From contig JAOBSW010000478.1 of assembly GCA_026214975.1 (NCBI GenBank), forward strand, positions 20,252 to 84,251: DNA of 64,000 bases, read 5' to 3'. Below are positions 22,099 through 33,130 of this stretch, in pieces. A program made the translations under genes and the position numbers. The stretch is from Gentiana macrophylla. Taxonomy: Eukaryota; Streptophyta; Magnoliopsida; Gentianales; Gentianaceae. Position 1 is the first letter of the stretch, and the number at the start of each line of letters is the position of its first letter. The notes under the pieces are model-generated. The model saw nothing but the letters and a program-made list of their open reading frames with translations. It searched no databases and had not been told where the DNA came from.

Positions 22099-25000
22099 AC
22101 TAAAAGGCAAGTGGATTAATTGTTTTAGAGCACACCCTTATTTATCTATATCTACAACATTCTCCCACTTGCTCAAAACAAGTGAGACGAATCCCTCAAA
22201 TATGTACCTCCAAGCGCATCTTAGTAATTCATCCTTCCAAGCACGACCGAGTATGCCTCCGCAGGTAGGTCGCTGACCCGGCGCGCACTCGTAAATCGAA
22301 TACCATGTGACTTGGTACACTCGATTAGGTAGGATGTCGGCTTGAGTCAATCTTTGGGATCAAACGTCGCTTTCCATCTAATCCGTGGTACGATATCAAT
22401 ATGCCTTTGATTCAACACCGAGGACGAAATCGACTTAACGATCATCCTTCATCCGACCTAAAGTCGAATCGGTGTCATCACTTATATTCTAGTTTGCACT
22501 GAATATACTAGCATATTATTCCTCATTCTCCGAAGATACTTGAGGATTCACTAAACATCCCATTTCGTATTCATCCTCAAAGTTTAGATAACCATTCCCG
22601 AGAGGTAGGTTAGACTACATCGTTGAATGTTGCATAAATGCAAGAATATCTTAACCAGGTGAATGGATGGGATTGCCAATGATCGATTCTTGCGGATTTG
22701 AGCGAATCAAATCCTTTAGAATGAATCCCGATGGCATGTCGACTCGACTTGGATAACACACCCATGTTGTTTCCAATTGTTTTGAGTGTTACCATTCACA
22801 AACACTAATCTACATACTACTTTACTAATATTGATGCCAAGTCTACAAAAGACTTATCAACATTCTCGGTCAAGTCCACATATTAAAATATATTACTTTG
22901 AAATGACCTAGAGGTTTGCTTTAATCCCCAAAGGATATAAGCTATAGCTTGGGCATCCCGCCAAAGGTTCTTCTCGAATAAATTAAGATACCGTTAGTCT
23001 CGCTTAAAAAGGTCTTAGGAATCACCCCTATTTTCTCGCTTTTTGTAACGAATCCGTTATTTGTTCTTAGCTAAAACCCTTCATTTCGAATGAATTGATT
23101 CCGTTGTTCGGCAAGAAAGTCTTGGGAATCACCCCATTTCCCGCTCTCGATTTAAATCAAGCAAGGCGAGTGATAAGAGAGATCACGGTCTGGTTAACTC
23201 TCTACCTTTTAGGGAATCACCCCTAAATTACTCAGCTTTGCTATTGAAAGTTAAACTTTCCTATTCATTCGACTCTTCTCCGTGTAGTTCCAATTACTCC
23301 CACTGGGCCTGAGATACTCAGGTGGTTCTACAAGAGTCTCAACAGAATTGGAGTATCATACTCCATTCACAGGGTTATGGCTTTTAACCAACCTCTATGA
23401 TCAGGATCCTACACAGCCCACAAAGGATTATAGGTCATCAATCTGCCCTATAGACCGTAAGGTCCTGCAATGGGTAATGGACAAACCATACTCCCACTGC
23501 ATTTTGGGTGGATCGATATACTGATCTAGTTTAGTAGTTTTTATTAGTGTTGTCACCAACTGCCGGTGTTGGATGTGGACTGAACAAATCAGTTAGTAAC
23601 ATCTTGAGTACATATACTTCAAGATCCAAGGTTGTTATTTATAGACTCTATCAGACCGAGTTAGACAGTATAACCGTCATTCTCTGATTTTCCGAGTTTC
23701 ATAACCAACCTTTACTCAATGCATTAAGATATTTCACGTCCCGAACGTACGCAAAATTTCAGATCCTATCTTCAAGCACTCGGTGCTAAATGCCTCTATT
23801 TACGGAAGTGGGGTGAACCGAATTCACTCCTTATCCACAAATGCGTAGGCATCTTTTAGGTAGACTTCTCGGTTTTTCAATACAACCGTTATTTTGCAAC
23901 CAATATCTTAAATGAGTTCAAGAGTGATCGTGAGCACATCAATAACTATTTAAGGCAAATTTATGGTGTATCCTTTAGTGAAAACATTCCCTTTGGGAGG
24001 CGGGCCGAGCATCATCCCAAGACTACGCGATAACCTATTTCTGAGTATGGAATACTCTATCTCTGGTGAAATCAGAGATTACCTCCAAATATATTTGATA
24101 AACTTACCGGAGTCTCGAATAGTAGTCAAACAAGATGTCACTACTTCAAAAGCTCCCACTAGCTTGTACCTTTCATATGACCTCGAAGGTTGTTATGAAC
24201 AAGCTATGTTACTTCTTTAAATCTATTACCCTTTCCTGATTGAAAGGAAACTTAGTCATTGTTCCTTTGAGGCAGTGTTCCTTTGGTAGGAGATAGGAAT
24301 CACCCTAAGCCGATCTTGAGATCTTGTCTTTGGGAATATGCACTAATTAATAGAATAGAAAGAAGCGTTTATCGTAAATACGGAAACCATTTGCGTTTAT
24401 ATGTTTTAAGATGTGTTACTAATACCTTTTCAACAATGATTAGTGGTTACGACTTTATCAAACAAAAGTCCGATCTTGGATTCGTGCTACGAATATCATA
24501 TTCATAAATCAATAAGACAAACAAATTACCCTATTGAAAATGAATACGCTCGTTCCAACGAATCCAAATGTAAAACGAATTTTCTGTGATGCTCAAGAAT
24601 TGAATCCGAGATTCATTTCCTTATATCACTCCCACTAGTCAATCTGAAATAACTGCCCGTTGTCTATTTTATTTATCGTTTAATGCAAAGCTACCTAGTT
24701 CTTCCAAAGAACTTTAGCTTTCGAGAAAATTGCTAGGATACATTGGACAGTGATCCGAAATCACTTTCATTATCCTCTAATTTCCAATTTATTAATTTTC
24801 CGGTTTAGCCTTAAAACTACTTAGTTTATATGACTAACACGTATGAACATTCTCTCCCATTCTCGACTTTCCTTAGATGGAAATAGTCTTGAACTAGCAG
24901 TTCGTTTGAGTAGACTCTACTCTTGAACTGTGGGATGTTTAGTGTTATTTGCTTGGACTATCGATTTTTCTAATCGTCAAATCATAAGACCCAAGCTCCG

Positions 25001-26950
25001 ACTAGTTTATCGGTTCCAAATACCGCCTAACTAGCAACACTTTATGATTTATGATTTTCAAAGATCGGAAAATCCCCGTAACTAAGCTCCCACTAGTTTA
25101 TCGGTTCCAAATCTTTGCCTAACTAGAAATGCTTTGTTCATGATGTTTCAACGATTATAAAATCTCCGTAACTAAGCTCCTACTAATTTATCGGTTCCAA
25201 ATCTCGTCTAACTAGTAACGCTTTATTCTTGTTTTTCCAATAAATGGAGAAACTTCGTGCGATCTATTACACATTTCTAATAATTCGGAAAAACAACAAA
25301 TCATAAGGCTAAGGCTCCCACTAGTTTATCGGTTCCAAATACCGTCTAACTAGCAACGCTTTATGTATATGATTTTCCAATTTTTCAATTTAGAAATTTG
25401 TTGTGTAATTACACTTTTAAAATTCACTAAATGAATTTTATCCGATAAATCCTATGTCATCTTTTGTAAACTAAGTATGGTCGTCTCTCGCTCAACACGA
25501 GTGACACCCGTGACACACTGCACTATGTCACTTAAGTTTTTAAAGGCTCAAGAGAAAATTTCTTCCGAAAAGTTAACTGCATTTATTGATAATTACAACG
25601 TACTTGTTACTTCCACATTTTTAATGAAGTTCTATTTCTAACAGTTCAGTAGTCTAGAGATTAAAGTTGTAAATAAACATGACAGAAAGTTAAATTCAAA
25701 ATTAAATTTTCACTACTAGATTTTTATTTTAGGAATAATAAACTATAAAGTCTATCCTACCATTCCAAGGATTTAATCTCTCACACCTCTGCCGCCACAG
25801 GTCACCAAAGAGGCGACGATTAAGCTGAAACAATCTCTCAATGATTAATCTTCGAGAATCAAACATCTCACGGAATCGACATCCCGGACCTTAATCACCG
25901 ATTACCTTCCTTTTCTAGCCTAGATATTTGAAAATATCCATAAAAGAGTGTGACCTACTATATCGAGATCTCAAAGTACGCCCGAGTATGCCGCCAGGTC
26001 GGTCGATGACTCAACGAGTACCAAATTCTATCCTTTCGGAAACCAAGCCTTGAATTTTGATAGGGGTGAACACCACCCGCAGAGGGCCGAATCAAAGCGG
26101 CTCGAGGCGCCACCCTTCTCTCACGTGCTTGCATCTATAGTAGAGGCCGTGGGGTTGTTTGTCACCTTCCCGCTCCCACTCAATATTTTGAAAAAGTGGT
26201 GGGTTTACTAATTACGGTTTTGGCCTTGACAATAAGAAACAATAAATCAAAGTACTCCGAATAGGTCGGTTATGTAGGCAAGCCTACGCCGCCTTATTCG
26301 TTGGAACATATGTGATGATTCAGGCCAATCCGGCAAGAGAAGCCCGTTTAGCCCGAAGGCTTATCGGCTATGCTATGTCTGTCGAATGCTTGTATGCGAA
26401 TCATCATCACACGTGGAGGAGTCGATTGAGCGAAGCTCGGTTGAACTCGCCCAACCATGGTTAGACCATTTCGAACCCATGTACTAAGATTCTCCGATTT
26501 CTAAATTGTAACCCAAAGCGTAATCTCGCTTTCATTTAAGGTGGGTTCACTCACTAAGCCATCACCGAAAAGCTCAACGATTTATCCAAGTGGGATTCAC
26601 CGAGAATCCATCACTAAAATCGTAACGATTGACAAAACCGGGTCCTCGGTTTTTATAATTAGCTACTTATTATTTAACTACCACATATTAAATTAATAAG
26701 CATTCATACTAATTATTCGAGTTATACATGCCTAATTTATTCAAATAAACTAGCTACATGTATGCATTGGAGTGGAATCATGATATGATGCATGTCATGG
26801 TAATTTTCCGGTTATATCACGCAATTTTCGATCATACACGAAAAAATAATGGAAAAATAAACACCGAGATGGATCGTTGGTACTTCGTATCTAACCTATT
26901 AAAAAAACACAAACCCTAACTAGGGTTTACTATTTTCTAATAAGCTGCTG
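22099..26950 (-). other. F1 copy A internal region, no coding domain
   Basis: About 4.9 kb aligns with copy B but holds only short frames on either strand (the longest is 85 codons). None carries RT, RNase H, integrase, protease or zinc-knuckle motifs. Repeated phrases with ATTACTCCCACTG and CTCCCACTAG occur through it. It includes the four-unit array at 24990-25360. Confidence 0.75.
24990..25360. repeat. Four-unit tandem array in F1 copy A
   Basis: A unit with AAGCTCCCACTAGTTTATCG, GTTCCAAAT and CTAACTAGCAACGCTTTATG recurs near 24993, 25084, 25174 and 25312. The first spacings are about 90 bases and the last about 138. Copy B holds a single unit, inverted, near 45167-45216. Confidence 0.85.
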
Positions 26951-26984
26951 CTGCGTATTATCGAAGATCGGAAATCCAAACGAG

Positions 26985-27480
26985 CCTTGATCGTCATGAA
27001 ACTTTATGGATCTGTTCTTCACTCCGCCTACTTCAATCTGAACGGTTGGATCTTCGTTTCAATGGTCCAATTTTCTCCAGCAATCCGCCGATCTAACTGC
27101 TGCATCTGTTAATAACTGCGGCGCAACAGTGTCTTCCTGGGGACGATCGGGCATCGAGACAAATCCCGATCGACCTTAAATTTTTAGGGCTTGTTCATAA
27201 CTCCATGGTAGTCGATCTGAACGGTCGGATCTGCGTTTCAACGGTCCAATCTCTTCCAGAAATTCGACGAACTCACAGCTAGGGTTTTAATGCCTGCTGT
27301 GCTTTTCTGTTACAGCAGCTACTTTATAGCAGAGATCAGACATCGAGATCGACTCCGATCGTCACGAAATTTTGAGGGAATGTTCTTCAACTTTTATTCT
27401 TCATTCTGACCGGAGGGATTGTCGTTTCAACGGCTCAAACTCCGGGAAAAAATAAAAAACGGAACAGCAATAAAACAGAT
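26985..27480 (-). repeat. Leader repeats of F1 copy A (three units of ~180 bp)
   Basis: Degenerate units begin near 26989 (GATCGTCATGAAACTTTATG), 27167 (GATCGACCTTAAATTTTTAG) and 27357 (GATCGTCACGAAATTTTGAG). Each is followed by TGTTCTTCA/GTTCATAAC, then a CGTTTCAACGGTCCAA-like phrase. They lie 250-750 bases inside the primer site. Copy B has the same three units. Confidence 0.8.
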
Positions 27481-27721
27481 CTACTTCTAGGAAATTAAAA
27501 TTACAAAATTTCCTATACTCATATAAACGAATTTATATGAGTTTACAATAGATCTAACGAGTAAACAATATCAACCCCAATCCATCTCTTCAACCACAAC
27601 AATCACAAGCATACAATCATGATTAAATTCGAATTTTACCAAAAAAAACGAAATAAAACATCTAAAACATGCTTTTCCACTCCAAGATCTAAAATTCATA
27701 TACTTTGATCGTTAGACCAAA

Positions 27722-27734
27722 GGCTCTGATACCA
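27722..27734 (-). other. Primer-binding site of F1 copy A (initiator tRNA-Met)
   Basis: The minus strand reads TGGTATCAGAGCC, two bases inside the 5' LTR. It is complementary to the 3' end of initiator tRNA-Met, the usual primer of plant Ty1 elements. This is the only fully canonical copy of this site in the window. Confidence 0.95.
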
Positions 27735-27736
27735 CT

Positions 27737-29562
27737 TGTTAGATGTAATATCGTCGGATCAATCATGGATTGACCCGATTACGCAGCGGAAGGCATCAGA
27801 TCTAGATCTAAACGAAACAAAATACATAAATAAAAGATCTAAACCTACAAGGGGGTTTAGGAGCCAACCTTTTTATGGTGCTTAACGCCAAGAACGATAG
27901 ATCTCCAAGAACACGTATTTGAGAAGCCACAGTCTTCCAACGTGTGTCTCCCAGCAACACCAGGTGGATGGTGTTTCCCGCCGCCGGACCTCCTTGATAC
28001 GCTACCGGAATAATCCCGAAGATTATTCCAACTCGAAACCCGAAGAAAGATGGCCGAAAATTCTAAGCCTCTTTCTTTGATAATGGCGTGTTATGTTGTG
28101 ACAAAAGGCTTGGGAGAACTCTCTTTATATAGGAGAGTAAAACTTAACCTCCAAGGATTAAATAATTAAAAGATAATTATTACATTAATCCTTTTCCAAA
28201 TAAAAGATAAATATAATATTTATCCCAAACAAATTAGGATAAATAAATATATTATCCAATATTCCATGATTTATCATTTAACAAATAAAAGATAAATCAC
28301 ACATTAAATAATTATCCAAGAAAACTAATTCCTTGAATTAATTAAATAACCATGCATGCGCACCTTTTTCTAATCAAGTCATGCGCATCTTTCCATTAGT
28401 TTTGACCAATTGGGTCAAAATTGGTCAACACACCAATTCTAGTAAATCACTAAAAATGTCTTTTCCGTGTATTTAATTATTTAGTCCAACCAAACAATTA
28501 ATCCACATATCAAATTAAATAGTCCAATCCAACTATTTAATTATAATTGAGTGCAACGACGAGAAACCTATATGCTATATTAGGAGCCGCGTCGGGGACC
28601 ACTGACCCATATTAAAGTATTTACAATAAATCGAATAAAATTATTCATCGCATGCAGAATAATTATATCCAACCTATTAATTCGGGATTACACCACCATA
28701 AACCCGAAACCGAACTCTATCGAATATAGATAACTTACACTCAATTTATGAGTCGAAAGCGTCACCGATATAATCATTACATACGGATAAATCCTCCATA
28801 GATCGTTCACTTTGATTCGAGGATATTTCCGTAAACCCTTCTCGAAACATATTATCCTTATTTACCATTAACCCCTAGTGATCAATTAGTTCATAACAAA
28901 TATAATATGAACTCGGCCGATCGATCGCTTTCTAGGTTAACAAATAAGTGGAGGCGTCTCATCTACTTCCCGAGGAAGGAATGGATTCCATATTCTGTGA
29001 TAGCACGAGACCACTCACTCATTCCGAATAGAGCCAACGAAGTGTTGGACCACATACTTGAAGTGATCCTTACTAACACATCAAACTCTACCCTAGTCTA
29101 AGCGTTAAATGCAGCGTGATCACCTCAGATTAAGATTAATCCATATATGATCATCTTGTGATTCGATAAAACTTCTCGATTACGGAATTATATCGAGAAC
29201 TCAAATCAAATCGGTCAAATTACTATATGATTATCATCATATATAAATGCCCCACTAGGTACCCTATTACCGATAGTCGGATAAGGCTGTCACACACTAA
29301 AGTGTTCAAGCATTAATAGCAAATTAATCATGAGACCCGCACTCAGATTAATAAACGCTACGGACTAAGTTAATTTTAAGTACATCTCACTAACTCAATC
29401 CTCTTGTGTATAGCCATACACTGAGTTATGTGATTACATAAACGAGGTACTTAGGGTTTTCAGTAGTGTCTTAATTATAAGCATACATGCATATAATAAG
29501 ATGAATTATTAATTCTGTCCTAAAACAATTATACAATTGTCTTTCGGGCATTACACCTTACA
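27737..29562 (-). repeat. 5' LTR of F1 copy A
   Basis: On the minus strand it starts TGTAAGGTGTAATGCCCG (29562) and ends TACATCTAACA (27737). It contains a TATA box at 28124-28133. It is followed on the right by the target duplication AACTC. Confidence 0.94.
28124..28133 (-). promoter_or_regulatory. TATA box in F1 copy A 5' LTR
   Basis: The minus strand reads CCTATATAAA, followed by GAGAGTTCTCCCAAGCC. The block is kept in all four F1 LTRs in the window (also 20645-20654, 42387-42396 and 49555-49564), which supports a core promoter. Confidence 0.7.
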
Positions 29563-29567
29563 AACTC

Positions 29568-30184
29568 ATCATCGTTAACTTGAGAGAAATCATTTGGAAA
29601 ACACGGGAATTGATGAAATGCTTACATGCGCGCATTTAGGTAGATAAGCCATAAGTCGACATATCACGCTCGTGAGAGCACCAGGGAATAAGGCATGCAC
29701 GGCCGGCGTATTTCAAAACCACGCCGCCACGGTGTCCAGACGCCAGGCCTTCTTATAGTGGGTGTGGGAGCGACTTGCTCCTTTGAGATGAAGAAGGCAC
29801 GGTTTTTAATCGCAGAGTAAATGGGACCAAGACACCTCGAATGTAGGCGAGGTGGTGGCTTCAATGAGAGGTTGTTTCGACAAACCTGTAAAAGAACTCA
29901 CGAACTATAGTGATGTTAATACGCCAAGGCGCCACGAACAAACGGTCCCAACCGCCCCACAAGATCTGCTGAATTTCGCCCCATCCTTTACCTTACGCAT
30001 ATTTAAGCCTTTTTCAATAAGGATGGGAGCGTGAGAGAAGTTTGAAAAGTAGCAATCACGTGCCGTCTCGATGAGCGTAATCTATAATGTTTGGGACATG
30101 GTAGTGTTGATTGGGTTGAGAAACAAGCTGAGTCAGTGAACCGGGTGGTGAAAGGGGGGGTGAAGGGGAGGAGGGGTTAGACAT
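29568..30184 (-). pseudogene. PTP-b of Athila-3, N-terminal part
   Basis: The ATG at 30184 starts MSNPSSPSPP, like the MTNHSSPS start of PTP-b in Athila-1. Several frames then give HAPILIEKGLN, matching NSPILLEKSLN, followed by a GPFVRGAL-like stretch and TIVREFF, matching SIVREFY. Near 29600 a HFI-SRVF-like stretch runs up to the copy A insertion, and the sequence resumes at 20256. Stops and frame changes are frequent. The order of motifs is the same as in the homologue, which makes the assignment firm although the protein is dead. Confidence 0.7.
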
Positions 30185-30321
30185 GGTTACAGCAGAAAGG
30201 AAAATAGATGGGGAAAATTTGAAGAAGAAAAGAGGGGTAGGGTTTTGGGAATGGAATAAATGGATATAAATAGAAAGATGAAATCTGCTGATGGAGTCTC
30301 TGTCGGCCCAAAAATATCACG

Positions 30322-30543
30322 TCCGGTGTAGACCAGAATAGTACCGGCGTATGCCGGGTTGTGTTATGCTTGTGTGTCAGTCTAGGAATCAAAATGATGA
30401 AAATAACAGAGTGTAGTCGGTCGGGTGAACCAGAAGAGTAGCGGCATAGACCGGAAAAATTCAGCGTACACGCCGTGCTAGACGATAAAAACTATAGATT
30501 GTGAATACCGGCGCAAACCGGGATATATCCGGCTTAGACCGGA
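30322..30543. promoter_or_regulatory. Cluster of CCGGCGyAnrCCGG motifs between PTP-a and PTP-b
   Basis: TCCGGTGTAGACCA (30322), ACCGGCGTATGCCGGG (30343), GCGGCATAGACCGGA (30441), GCGTACACGCCG (30464), ACCGGCGCAAACCGGG (30507) and TCCGGCTTAGACCGGA (30528) stand in AT-rich DNA. They lie 140-360 bases upstream of the PTP-b start. A weak TATA-like TATTTATAT is on the minus strand near 30264-30272. Confidence 0.5.
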
Positions 30544-30762
30544 CTGCTTAATTCACGTACAGAGGCTAAAAGTTTGCAGCAAAGACAAAAATCAAACAAA
30601 CTAACAACACGGGGATGCAATTATGCTCAAAAATGGAGCATGATTTATTCATAAAGATCAACACTTGCACTACCCAAAGAGTGCATCAACCAAAAGTTAA
30701 CCGTGAAAAAGATGCTAATAAATTGTTCGAACCCAACAAGAAACGAAACAAAGCAATCCAAC

Positions 30763-31359
30763 TTATTTTTCAACAAAATGATAAGAAAGGTAATGAAAAG
30801 ATTCAAATGTCCGAGTCAGTTTTAGAGTTGTCCATCCTTGATGTCCGAATATCCATCCTTGATGTCCGAATATTAAAAACCGTTGGATTGAGGTTTCCCA
30901 AAAACTAGACCGGATCTGAGATTGCGGCGACAGACGCCAAAGCTTGTAAGCGGGCACCGGCGTAGATTGTAGACATGACCACCGACCTTCCAAACCGATG
31001 CTACTTAAGCCGGCACTAATGTTGAACCCAGCCGAAGAAGCGGTAACAGTACATGTACATATGGAAATAAAATCGGGCATACCACCAGGATCTAAGGTAG
31101 ACCAAGGAAAAGCGTGGTGGGAGAATGCGGGTAGGTGCGATAGATATCCAAGTAGGCAAAGAATAGGAATCGGTAGACCTTTGGTCAGAGTATCGTAAAT
31201 CTGAGCATAACCAGGGTTTATATTCCTAAGAAAAGTATGTTGACCCGAAGACCAATACATATATCATCACCACACCGGACTCTCAAAACCTAAGATGAGA
31301 GAGCTGGGCCACCCCGAATGGCAGCCAACTCTGATTCAAGTAAATCGAGTCGAGCCTCC
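30763..31359 (-). pseudogene. PTP-a of Athila-3, C-terminal part
   Basis: A minus-strand frame of 165 codons (31260-30763) aligns in order with the Ser/Pro-rich tail of PTP-a in Athila-1. GLSSIGLEGRWSCLQ corresponds to GMSSMGLDSSVRTTT, and the Pro/His/Ser-rich segment before it corresponds as well. At 30831-30872 a 21-bp unit is duplicated in tandem, giving a repeated FGHQGWI in this frame. The upstream half of the gene is at 55939-55402, on the other side of G2. Confidence 0.62.
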
Positions 31360-32927
31360 TGATGAGAGTCAACTTTACTATGTTTTGGTGCATGTTTTAA
31401 CCCCCGTTTATGACACTCTTTGCTTTTTTTGGGTAGTTTTAGACCTTTTATGAGGTAAAAACACATTGCGCACTCACTTAGAGGTAATACATCAAATTGA
31501 TGGAAAACATTATCATTTTACGGTGTTTTGGCCCTATTCGAGCCCTATTTATCTTGCGGGATTATGCTTGGTATATTGTGCTATGGGAATGCAGGAAATA
31601 GGTGACTTGTAAGCCCGGAAAATGAGGCAGGAGACTTAGAGTGGCATAACCGAAGCCCGGGGATGGAAATTGACCAAAGATAGTTGTTGCTTTCACCGTA
31701 TATTCACTTTATCTGCAATTTTCTCTCTGAGACATGCATTTTACGGACTTGTGGTCTTCACGAAAGTTGTAGAAATTTGAATGATCTTTCCGACACAACT
31801 TAAATCAATCAAATCGGAGCTCTACACGCGAAGATATTGCCATTTTACGAAAGGCCATCGAAGCTGCTCAAGCTGCTGAATCCCAGTGATGTCTCGGCGT
31901 GCGCCGAGACACCTCCGGTGCATGCCGTAAACATCGAAAATAGCAGATTTTTCAGCTAAAAACGATATTTTTAGATCTAATAATATATACATACAAAAAC
32001 TATTCATTCCCATCTTCTCCCCTTCCCCTTTCCTTCCTTTTTACTCCCCTAAATCCTTTCTAACCCTCATTTTCCCTTAGATTAGATTTAAATTAGTTTA
32101 GTTTCTAGCTTAAATTTCTTCTCTACTCTTGGATTGTATCATTTTGGTTCTTCTTCTTCCCCAAAGTGACATTGGGTGGTGTAGGAGCTTGATGTGATCC
32201 GATTTTTACTATGATTTGGTAATTAATTCTAGTTCTCTTTCTCTTTTATGGATTTGATTTCATTCTTTGATTGTTATTTCTTGTTTAATAATGTTTAACT
32301 AAACTATATCATAGCCAAACCATGTGATAGTTGAAGAAATCACCCTCTTGAATTAGACTGTACACCTAGTTCACGACGTCACACACCACTTTTATAAATA
32401 TATGTTGCGAAGGGGTGTGGGAAAAGGGGTTTTAAGATCGTTATTTACAATTGACTGAGTTGTTTATATCGATTGGGTAACGAGGTTTGTCGGTGTAAAT
32501 CAAGGCGCTCTAGTTCCTTATCTTGTTTGATCGAGTTAAATCCTTAAAGGCGGACTATTGAACCGGGCAAAGGGTACTAGTTTGTTGCATGGCGTCTAGT
32601 ACTATCTTAGGAGTTTGCACCCATGAACGAGTCGATATAAGTATTTGGATGGTTGGTTGGTAGTTTCCATTCCCAAATAATTGATTAGAGGGGCGAAAGT
32701 ATTCAATCAGACCGTGATTTGGCTATGTCTCTTTCTCTCTTTATCTCTCGTTTAAATATCATTTTAGCATAATCAGAACTTGAACGCACTTGATTAACTT
32801 AAACTACGTATGAGAACGACTTTGGTACTCGATTGATTCCTCGTTGGATACGAACTTTCTCACTTATATAGTACTTCCGACCCGGTACTCTGCCGGTTAA
32901 GGTTGGTCATTACTATTTTGGTCATCA
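31360..32927 (+). repeat. 5' LTR of G2
   Basis: It matches 53790-55401 over its length. It contains CTCGGCGTGCGCCGAG (31893-31908), a palindrome with 7-base arms, followed by TCCGGTGCATGCCGTA. Near 32351 it lacks about 80 bases present in the 3' LTR. The missing piece is bordered by TTGA repeats in the 3' LTR. Confidence 0.92.
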
Positions 32928-32934
32928 GGTTTTC

Positions 32935-32952
32935 TGGCGCCATTGCCAGGGA
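32935..32952 (+). other. Primer-binding site of G2 (tRNA-Asp type)
   Basis: TGGCGCCATTGCCAGGGA differs at two positions from the 18-base site of Athila-1 (complement of the tRNA-Asp 3' end). It lies seven bases inside the LTR. Confidence 0.9.
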
Positions 32953-33130
32953 ATCAAATCGATATCTTATAAGTCGTTTGAAGACTTAGGCTTAGTCCGT
33001 TTTTTTTTCTTCTGTTTTCTTGTTTTTTCTTGATGTTGGATTTCTGTTGAAGAGTCACACCACCTACTGTGGTGGTGGTGGTGACTGGATACTGTGATTG
33101 TGTTCTTGTTGTTCCCTTGAATTGCAGTGT

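Larger units (their letters stand above)
20262..29562 (-). mobile_element. Non-coding Ty1-like LTR element, family F1 copy A
   Basis: This 9.3-kb element has two LTRs of about 1.8 kb, an initiator tRNA-Met primer site beside the right LTR and a polypurine tract beside the left LTR, so it reads on the minus strand. It is flanked by a perfect 5-bp target duplication AACTC (20257-20261 and 29563-29567). The 5.65-kb internal region aligns, inverted, with copy B (41005-49845), yet neither has a gag, RT or integrase motif. It is a large non-autonomous derivative. It interrupts PTP-b of Athila-3. Confidence 0.93.
29563..31359 (-). mobile_element. Athila-3 fragment 2
   Basis: This is the middle piece of Athila-3, between copy A and G2. 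In reading direction it holds the end of PTP-a (31359-30763), a spacer with GC-rich motifs (30543-30322) and the N-terminal part of PTP-b (30184-29568). The edges are the AACTC duplication on the left and CCTCC (31355-31359) on the right. CCTCC pairs with CCTCT at 55402-55406 as the G2 target duplication. Confidence 0.75.

Noticed and set aside
23963..24507. Two plus-strand frames of 74-85 codons in F1 copy A
   Set aside because: They are antisense to the element, not kept in copy B, and have no motif.
24990..25360. Evenly spaced repeats resembling a CRISPR array
   Set aside because: The units are about 90-138 bases and degenerate, the DNA is plant retroelement sequence, and the spacers are themselves parts of the unit.
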